NCBI GenBank assembly: GCA_002700385.1
Contig: PADC01000006.1
Span: 372,001 to 436,000 of the forward strand
DNA from: Cycloclasticus sp.
Lineage (GTDB): Bacteria > Pseudomonadota > Gammaproteobacteria > Methylococcales > Cycloclasticaceae
DNA: 64,000 nt
Direction: 5' to 3'
Under the pieces are notes generated by a model that saw only the letters and a program-made list of their open reading frames with translations, was not told the origin of the DNA and searched no databases. Below, piece after piece: positions 58,598 through 64,000 of this stretch. The position numbers and the translations under genes were made by a program. Each line of letters begins with the position of its first letter. The first letter of the stretch is position 1.

Positions 58598-59323
58598 ATG
58601 TCATGGCTTTCAAATAAACCCATCCCAGTAAACGAACGACTCATTGTCGCCTTGGATGTTCCCGACATTCCAAGCGCCAAAGCCTTAGTCTCCTTACTGG
58701 GTGACAGCGTTACTTTTTACAAAATAGGACTCGAATTATTCATGTCGGGTGATTATTTTGAATTGATAGACTGGCTTAATGAACAAAACAAGCGAATTTT
58801 TGTTGATTTAAAGTTTTTTGATGTACCCGCCACGGTTGGGCGCGCCGTTAAACAGTTAAATAATAAAAAAGTTGATTTCGTCACCATCCACGGAAATAAC
58901 GCCATTATGCAAGCTGCCGCAGAGCAAAAAGGCGCCCTCAAAGTACTTGCTGTGACTGTATTGACCAGCCTTGATCGAGGTGATTTAGACGACTTAGGGT
59001 TTGATTGTGATGTTGAAAAACTCGTCGCTTCACGCGCTAAACGAGCTATTAAACTGGGGTGTGATGGCGTTATCTCATCTGGATTAGAAGCGCCTGAGCT
59101 ACGAGACTCCTTAGGCACGAACTTTTTAATCGTCTCACCCGGCATTCGCCCGGTGGACAATCGCCCTGAAGATGATCAAAAACGCGTCGTTAGTGTGGAA
59201 CAAGCCTTTTATAACGGTGCTGACCATATTGTCGTAGGGCGGCCTATACGAGATGCCGAAGACCCGAGAAAAGCCGCTTTAGCAATACAGAAAAGCATTT
59301 ATAATATTTTTAACCCTTCTTAA
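58598..59323 (+). CDS. pyrF: orotidine 5'-phosphate decarboxylase
   Basis: Last step of UMP synthesis. It has 241 residues: LIVALDVPD at the N-terminus, the catalytic DLKFFDVPATVGRAV (the Lys-Asp pair), TVLTSLD, and the phosphate-binding VSPGIRP and VVGRPIRDAEDP. GGAG lies nine bases before the ATG. It is divergent from the hybrid kinase and 18 bases before the first phasin gene, so they may be co-transcribed, though function is unrelated. Confidence 0.95.
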   Translation: MSWLSNKPIPVNERLIVALDVPDIPSAKALVSLLGDSVTFYKIGLELFMSGDYFELIDWLNEQNKRIFVDLKFFDVPATVGRAVKQLNNKKVDFVTIHGNNAIMQAAAEQKGALKVLAVTVLTSLDRGDLDDLGFDCDVEKLVASRAKRAIKLGCDGVISSGLEAPELRDSLGTNFLIVSPGIRPVDNRPEDDQKRVVSVEQAFYNGADHIVVGRPIRDAEDPRKAALAIQKSIYNIFNPS

Positions 59324-59341
59324 AATTCATAGGAGAGAATC

Positions 59342-59692
59342 ATGGTTAAAGACATCAAAGGGTTTACACAACCCATTTCAAAACTGGTTGAATTAAACAC
59401 CCAACATTTTGACACACTGATGAAGGCTCAAAAAAAAGCAGCTGAAGATTACAGAGCTCTCGTTAAACAACGAATGCAAACAGCCTCTGAAATCAAAGAT
59501 CCCGTCGCCTTAGCCAGTTTTGTCACCGACCAGATGGCCTTAGCTCAAAGCAGCTACGAAAAAATGGTCAGTAATAGTCGCTCAATGTTTGAAGCCATGA
59601 CGGGTTATAACGCCGAAGTCATCCAATTGTTTCAAGAAAGTACGGCGCAACTAAAAAAAGAAATAGAGAAAGAGACTCAAAAGATAAAATAA
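59342..59692 (+). CDS. phasin family protein (1)
   Basis: A 116-residue helical protein of the Phasin_2 type (GFTQPISKLVELNTQHFD, KAAEDYRALVKQR, QMALAQSSYEKMV, ETQKIK tail). Phasins coat polyhydroxyalkanoate granules. AGGAGAG precedes the ATG. It is paralogous to the next gene, sharing ...PI.KL.ELN...F..., AQ..AA..Y and LAQS..EK positions. PHA synthase genes are not in the window, so the granule role is family knowledge. Confidence 0.88.
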   Translation: MVKDIKGFTQPISKLVELNTQHFDTLMKAQKKAAEDYRALVKQRMQTASEIKDPVALASFVTDQMALAQSSYEKMVSNSRSMFEAMTGYNAEVIQLFQESTAQLKKEIEKETQKIK

Positions 59693-59820
59693 TGTCTTCC
59701 TGCTGAGCAGGCACCTTATTCACTGCTTTTGAAAAAATTCCATCATACGCTATATGTTGCGCCGCAATATTTTTTGCTTTATACTGCTAACACGCCAATA
59801 AACTTCTTGCGGGAGATAAC

Positions 59821-60141
59821 ATGAACAACTTTAACGCATTTGCCGAACCCATCACGAAATTAATTGAGTTAAACAAAACCCAATTTGAAAAAATGGCCGC
59901 GGCTCAACAAGAAGCTGCCAAAAATTACACTGAACTCACTGAAGCCCGCCTTAAAGCAGCCGCTAACATCAAAGACGCAAACGAGCTGAATGCTTTCGCG
60001 AAAGAACAAATTGAGCTTGCACAATCGGGCCTTGAAAAAATAGTTGCCGACAGCAAAGCCCTGTTCGAGGATACAAAAGCTTATAACGAACAAGTTTTAA
60101 CCATTGTGAAGGAAAGCACTGCTGCCTTATCGAGCAAATAG
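59821..60141 (+). CDS. phasin family protein (2)
   Basis: A 106-residue paralogue of the preceding phasin (NAFAEPITKLIELNKTQFEK, AAKNYTELTEARLKAAANIK, QIELAQSGLEKIVADS). GGGAGA is the ribosome-binding site. A 128-base gap with a TATACT box near 59779 suggests its own promoter. A strong terminator follows, so it is separated from fba. Confidence 0.88.
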   Translation: MNNFNAFAEPITKLIELNKTQFEKMAAAQQEAAKNYTELTEARLKAAANIKDANELNAFAKEQIELAQSGLEKIVADSKALFEDTKAYNEQVLTIVKESTAALSSK

Positions 60142-60162
60142 AAAACCTCTCTTATCATTTTT

Positions 60163-60190
60163 AACCACGATCCCTGGTCGTGGTTTTTTT
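60163..60190 (+). terminator. terminator after phasin 2
   Basis: AACCACGA-TCCCTGG-TCGTGGTT followed by seven T residues, 22 bases after the phasin stop. Confidence 0.92.
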
Positions 60191-60306
60191 ATGTCTAAAA
60201 TATTATTTAAAATAGTCATTAAGATTTTTAATAGTTAAACTAACCCCTTAAGGTGAGTGATATTCATTCGCCATCAAATAATTTAAATTTTTGAAGGGGA
60301 TTTCAA

Positions 60307-61371
60307 ATGGCTTTAATTTCTCTACGTCAACTGCTTGACCACGCAGCAGAAAATGACTACGGCGTACCCGCCTTTAATGCAAACAATATGGAACAGGTTC
60401 ACGCTGTTATGCAAGCGGCAGATGTAACGAATAGCCCGGTTATTATTCAAGGCTCTGCCGGAGCGAGAAAATACGCTGGCTCCTCTTTTTTAAAACATTT
60501 AATTCTGGCGGCGGTTGAGCAATACCCCCATATTCCCGTTGTCTTTCACCAAGATCACGGTACGACCCCTGCTATTTGCCAGCGCTCTATTCAGTTAGGC
60601 TTTACTTCCGTGATGATGGACGGCTCATTAGAAGCGGACGGAAAAACACCCAGCCGTTATGAATACAATGTCGAGGTAACGAAAAAAACTGTTGAAATGT
60701 CACATGCGTGTGGTGTCTCAGTGGAAGGTGAACTCGGTTGTCTAGGGTCATTGGAAACTGGGGAAGCCGGTGAAGAAGATGGTGTCGGCGCGGCTGGCGT
60801 ATTGACACATGAGCAAATGCTAACCGACCCTGAAGAAGCAGCAGATTTTGTTAAAAAAACCGGCGTTGATGCGCTGGCTATCGCCATTGGAACCAGCCAT
60901 GGTGCCTATAAATTCACCAAGCCGCCTACAGGTGATACCTTGGCCATAGAACGTATTAAAGAAATTCATGCCCGATTGCCAAACACGCACCTTGTGATGC
61001 ATGGTTCGTCCTCAGTCCCCCAGGATTGGTTAAAAATTGTTAATGATTATGGTGGGGACCTTGGCCAAACGTACGGTGTCCCCGTTGAAGAAATTCAGCA
61101 AGGCATTAAATATGGCGTACGAAAAGTGAACATCGATACAGATTTACGACTGGCGAGCACCGGCTCTATCCGCCGTCATTTAGCAGAAAGCCCTAAAAAC
61201 TTTGATCCTAGAAAATTTCTAGCCGTTTCAACTGATGCGATGCAAAGCATTTGTGAAGCACGTATGAACGCTTTTGGCACATCCGGTCAGGCTGACCGAA
61301 TTAAACCCATTAACCTTGAAGACATGGTGCTTCGTTATGAATCAGGAGAATTAAACCAAATTATCAATTAA
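60307..61371 (+). CDS. fba: class II fructose-bisphosphate aldolase (Calvin-cycle subtype)
   Basis: Zinc-dependent aldolase of 354 residues. Motifs include [13 protein letters not shown], the metal-binding [45 protein letters not shown] and [11 protein letters not shown]. Length and motifs fit the class IIA Calvin-cycle subtype (TIGR01521-like), which also serves glycolysis, gluconeogenesis and the ribulose-monophosphate pathway. GAAGGGG gives a strong ribosome-binding site. No other Calvin-cycle gene is nearby. Confidence 0.94.
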   Translation: MALISLRQLLDHAAENDYGVPAFNANNMEQVHAVMQAADVTNSPVIIQGSAGARKYAGSSFLKHLILAAVEQYPHIPVVFHQDHGTTPAICQRSIQLGFTSVMMDGSLEADGKTPSRYEYNVEVTKKTVEMSHACGVSVEGELGCLGSLETGEAGEEDGVGAAGVLTHEQMLTDPEEAADFVKKTGVDALAIAIGTSHGAYKFTKPPTGDTLAIERIKEIHARLPNTHLVMHGSSSVPQDWLKIVNDYGGDLGQTYGVPVEEIQQGIKYGVRKVNIDTDLRLASTGSIRRHLAESPKNFDPRKFLAVSTDAMQSICEARMNAFGTSGQADRIKPINLEDMVLRYESGELNQIIN

Positions 61372-61425
61372 CGCTAAAGTTAGAGGCGTGATAGCTCGAT
61401 TTGAAACATGATATTGGTTTTTTAG

Positions 61426-62271
61426 ATGCGCTTAGCTCTTATCACGATCTTTGCTCTCGCTTTTGTTGCCATTGCTGTGTTTTTTCTCAACGCCAAACCG
61501 GCTGTTGATCCGCTTTTATTAAAACCAGCTGCTTTCTCATATCCTGAGTCAATAAAAGCAAGTTGCTCCAAGGCATTACCCGCCCCCTTTTCTGGCATCA
61601 TTGATGATAACAAAACAGTCTCGGGGGCTGGTTACAATTTACGCACACCCTCAAATTATCGGCCCACCATAGCCCACCCTTTGATTATTGTGTTTGCTCC
61701 TGCTGGCACCCATGCCAGCAGATCTGAGCGCCTTGTCCACCTGACAAAGGAGGCAACTGAAGCCGGTTTCATCATTGCTTACGCACATAATATTCGCCTC
61801 TCATTGAAAGCCATTGAACAATTATCGTCCATTCCTCTAGATATTCAGGAAAAATGGTGTATCGACCCCTCACGCATCTTTTACACCGGACATTCTGATG
61901 GCGGAACGATTTCAAACGCGCTGACTTTCCTGCCCGAATTCGAATTTAAACCAACTGCTATTGCGCCTAGTGCCGCCGGTATGGATGAAAAAAGCTTAAA
62001 AGAATATGCATGCCCTGCCCCTTTACCGGTGATGGTTTTTCACAACAAAGAGGACAAACATTTTGAAGGCTTTGGTAAACAAGCTGCCGATTGGTGGGCG
62101 AAGTGCAACCAATGTGAACAAACACTAGATCAGCCTGATGAAAATGGTTGCCGGCTTTATAAAAAATGTCCAGAATCTTCAAAAACGTATTATTGTGAAA
62201 ATTCTGGCTCACATGCAAAGTGGCCAGATAAAAATCAGGCCCTACTGCGTTTCTTTAACAACCGTTACTAA
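61426..62271 (+). CDS. PHB-depolymerase/feruloyl-esterase-like alpha/beta hydrolase
   Basis: A 281-residue protein with an N-terminal hydrophobic signal or anchor (ALITIFALAFVAIAVFFLNA). The fold of LpqC/PHB depolymerase-like esterases is indicated by LIIVFAPAGTH (oxyanion region), the lipase box GHSDGG near residue 154 and a C-terminal histidine in NSGSHAKWP. Paired cysteines (CDQCEQ-like CNQCEQ, CPESSKTYYC) suggest an exported, disulfide-bonded enzyme. Nearness to the phasins makes a polyester substrate tempting but unproven. Confidence 0.78.
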   Translation: MRLALITIFALAFVAIAVFFLNAKPAVDPLLLKPAAFSYPESIKASCSKALPAPFSGIIDDNKTVSGAGYNLRTPSNYRPTIAHPLIIVFAPAGTHASRSERLVHLTKEATEAGFIIAYAHNIRLSLKAIEQLSSIPLDIQEKWCIDPSRIFYTGHSDGGTISNALTFLPEFEFKPTAIAPSAAGMDEKSLKEYACPAPLPVMVFHNKEDKHFEGFGKQAADWWAKCNQCEQTLDQPDENGCRLYKKCPESSKTYYCENSGSHAKWPDKNQALLRFFNNRY

Positions 62272-62325
62272 AATAACGCTCTCCGCATTCACCCACTCAG
62301 CAAATCAAACGGTGTTTTATTCGCT

Positions 62326-63225
62326 TTATTTTCTAGCTGAAAACATCCCATAACATCCAATACCGTCATGCAAAACGCGATATTGTCCAAAACACGCCTT
62401 AAAATTTCCACTTTGTACGGCTGATCTCATGCGCAAGGTACTCATTATTTTTTCCATGGGATACGTTAATAATGCAGTGTAATAAAGCCTTTTTGAAGAC
62501 GGTAACGTATTTGTTGTTATATCGTCAAAGGCAATCTCCTTGAACCCGCTTGCTGTCATGTCACTTTCAAACTCGCTTGGAAGAGACAGGTTTGGCATCG
62601 CCCAACCATTTAAAACCTGTAAAACAGGTTGCCACTCTTTTTCCGTTAAATTTCGCTTACAGGCAAACCCGTCGGCGATTGCAAAACCACCCCCTTTTTT
62701 TAAAATTCGGTAGGCTTCCTTAATAAAATCAGATTTTTTAAGCGCGTAACAGATACTCTCTAAACCCCAAATATGATCGAAAGTTGCCTCTGCAAAGGAT
62801 GTTTGTGTGTAATCTTGCAAACTAAAATTCACAAGGTGCTCCACACCGCGTTTTTTTGCATTCTTTCTTGCTTGATCTATTTGTGTAGGCGAGATGGTAA
62901 TACCCGTGACCCTGACACCAAAATTTTCAGCTAACCAAATAGAACTGCCCCCAATGCCACAGCCCGCATCTAAAACATGATCTCCTGCCTTCAAGTCAAG
63001 TCGATCTGCCAGCCTTTCATTCATTTCTATTAAAGAATCGCTATGGGATTGCGTGTTATGAGACCAATACCCATAATGAATTGCTAAGTTATGGCTATTT
63101 AGCCAAGAGGTTCGATAGTCCCAATAACTTTGATCATAGTAATCCGCAATATCACTGTTTAAATCCTCACGGACATTTGTTCGATGATCAACATCTCTTT
63201 CGATATATCGTGTTTTTTTAGTCAT
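62326..63225 (-). CDS. SAM-dependent methyltransferase (tocopherol/sarcosine MT-like)
   Basis: A 299-residue class I methyltransferase. Motif I is VLDAGCGIGGSSIWLAE near residue 88, followed by VTGITISPTQIDQAR, and FDHIWGLESICYA with LKKGGGFAIADGF as post-motifs. The N-terminal IHYGYW segment (~50) and overall pattern resemble gamma-tocopherol and sarcosine/dimethylglycine methyltransferases. The substrate cannot be assigned. It follows the YqaA-like gene by six bases, so the two are likely co-transcribed. Confidence 0.82.
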   Translation of the reverse strand: MTKKTRYIERDVDHRTNVREDLNSDIADYYDQSYWDYRTSWLNSHNLAIHYGYWSHNTQSHSDSLIEMNERLADRLDLKAGDHVLDAGCGIGGSSIWLAENFGVRVTGITISPTQIDQARKNAKKRGVEHLVNFSLQDYTQTSFAEATFDHIWGLESICYALKKSDFIKEAYRILKKGGGFAIADGFACKRNLTEKEWQPVLQVLNGWAMPNLSLPSEFESDMTASGFKEIAFDDITTNTLPSSKRLYYTALLTYPMEKIMSTLRMRSAVQSGNFKACFGQYRVLHDGIGCYGMFSARK

Positions 63226-63231
63226 ATAGCA

Positions 63232-63663
63232 CTAGTCCAATAACAACGAGATTATGAAATAACGAGCAAATTTGCCGAGTGTAATGAAACATAGGGACGT
63301 TAAAAAATTGATTCTCAGCCAGCCGGCAACAAGGCACAACACATCACCAATAACTGGCAACCAACTCAACATAAGTGCCACACTGCCGTAGCGCTGAATC
63401 AACCCATTGGCCTTATCAAAATGCATTGGGTCTATGTTCCGTGGCGGGTATTTTGTAGATGCAAAATACCCAATATAAAAAGTGGTTATTGCCCCCAACG
63501 TATTGCCCAGAGTAGCCAACATCACCAAATAAATCGTCGGGTCTTCCCCCTCTATAATTAAATAGGTGAGTACCGCCTCAGAACCACCTGGGGCTAGTGT
63601 AGAGGATATAAATGCACTAATAAAAAGGCCCAAAGCACCGTATTCAATAACGAGCTCTTCCAT
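63232..63663 (-). CDS. YqaA-family (VTT/SNARE-associated) membrane protein
   Basis: A 143-residue inner-membrane protein with about four hydrophobic segments, and the motifs STLAPGGSEAVLTYLI, GNTLGAITTFYIGYF and SWLPVIGDVLCLVAGWLR typical of small YqaA/DedA-related proteins. I use ATG 63663 (MEELVIEYGALG), because the longer reading overlaps the upstream gene. The function in the family is poorly defined (membrane homeostasis or lipid transport). Confidence 0.82.
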   Translation of the reverse strand: MEELVIEYGALGLFISAFISSTLAPGGSEAVLTYLIIEGEDPTIYLVMLATLGNTLGAITTFYIGYFASTKYPPRNIDPMHFDKANGLIQRYGSVALMLSWLPVIGDVLCLVAGWLRINFLTSLCFITLGKFARYFIISLLLD

Positions 63664-63682
63664 TATTGACAGCTGCGATTCA

Positions 63683-64000
63683 TTATTTCTTATTCCAAAT
63701 AAAAAAGAAGATACTTGCTGCAAAGCCAATTAAAAACAAAATAGCAATGAGTGCGAGGTTTTGTATACTGGCATCAAGCGCATAATAATCTTTAATAAGC
63801 TGCCCTGAAATACCTGGAACAGAGGGCAAATTTCCATTGCCTCCACCCACTAAAATCTGCGCCTTCATTCCTTTTTCCATATGTTGTGCAACATCACAAT
63901 GCGCTAAATAGGTTTCTTCTGTGTTCGGGGTAATAAAAACACCCGTCGTTTCACCTCTCCCATACAGTTCAATATGAAACATACTCTGCGAATGGAGATA
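63683..64000 (-). CDS. C-terminal end of a membrane-anchored cupredoxin/multicopper-oxidase-like protein (cut by window edge)
   Basis: The visible 105 residues begin YLHSQSMFHIELYGR and contain the type 1 copper-like signature AHCDVAQHMEKGM (Cys, His, Met ligands in HC-x4-H-x4-M spacing), a short Gly/Pro linker and one C-terminal membrane helix (LALIAILFLIGFAASIFFFIW) ending NKK. In multicopper oxidases the motif usually reads HCHxxxH; here Asp replaces the middle His. The N-terminal part lies outside the window, so the family and reaction are open. It is followed 20 bases later by the YqaA-like gene. Confidence 0.75.
   Translation of the reverse strand, partial: YLHSQSMFHIELYGRGETTGVFITPNTEETYLAHCDVAQHMEKGMKAQILVGGGNGNLPSVPGISGQLIKDYYALDASIQNLALIAILFLIGFAASIFFFIWNKK

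Noticed and set aside
59693-59820. CCTGCT-G-AGCAGG hairpin after phasin 1 as a terminator
   Set aside because: It has no following T-run; it may be a processing or stability hairpin but cannot be called a terminator.

Overview
The window reads as a contiguous chromosomal piece of a gammaproteobacterium. The housekeeping genes have gammaproteobacterial operon order (rpsF-rpsR-DUF2232-rplI followed by dnaB-alr-radA; gyrA-serC-(serA)-pheA-hisC-tyrA-aroA-cmk-rpsA-ihfB-lapA-lapB; smc-zipA-ligA). The background is moderately AT-rich. With phasins, fatty acyl-CoA ligase, a Calvin-subtype aldolase and a YqaA-type membrane protein, a marine Thiotrichales/Methylophaga-Cycloclasticus-like organism is plausible, but that placement is inference and I cannot run a taxonomic search.

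Layout. 1-8271 (all minus): 3' truncated radA, alr, dnaB, the ribosomal protein cluster L9/DUF2232/S18/S6, rlmB and rnr. 8272-8641 has no gene but holds a strong small-RNA candidate on the plus strand, with a CRP-type palindrome, a -10 box, two hairpins and a terminator. 8642-11635: PaaG-like enoyl-CoA hydratase/isomerase, divergent fadD, and a ComEA-like secreted HhH protein. 11762-25497 (all minus): the large aromatic/serine supraoperon from gyrA down to lapB, including a structured rpsA leader. 25757-33157 (minus): GAF-type diguanylate cyclase, ligA, zipA, smc. 33291-34220 (plus): queF and a secreted histidine-rich protein whose ribosome-binding site lies in one arm of a long inverted repeat. 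34309-36225: htpG with a near-consensus sigma-32 promoter.

36618-48924 (all plus) is an accessory defence island, visibly richer in G+C than its surroundings. It holds two small excisionase-type HTH proteins, then hsdM, hsdS, an FRG-domain gene, hsdR, mcrB, mcrC and mrr, mostly overlapping or touching. It combines a type I restriction-modification system with two type IV (modification-dependent) nucleases. The McrB-like protein begins with a helical segment that resembles the last ~60 residues of the neighbouring HsdR, followed by an EVE-like region. This suggests, as inference, physical coupling of the type IV ATPase to the type I complex. No integrase, transposase or attachment repeat is visible.

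49187-64000: tRNA-Ser(GGA) with terminator, the ABC-F protein Uup, CinA-like, DUF2797 and YqiA-like proteins, a 1465-residue hybrid histidine kinase with GGDEF and EAL output, then pyrF, two phasins, class II aldolase, a PHB-depolymerase-like esterase, a methyltransferase, a YqaA-type membrane protein and the C-terminus of a membrane-anchored cupredoxin/multicopper-oxidase-like protein running off the right edge.
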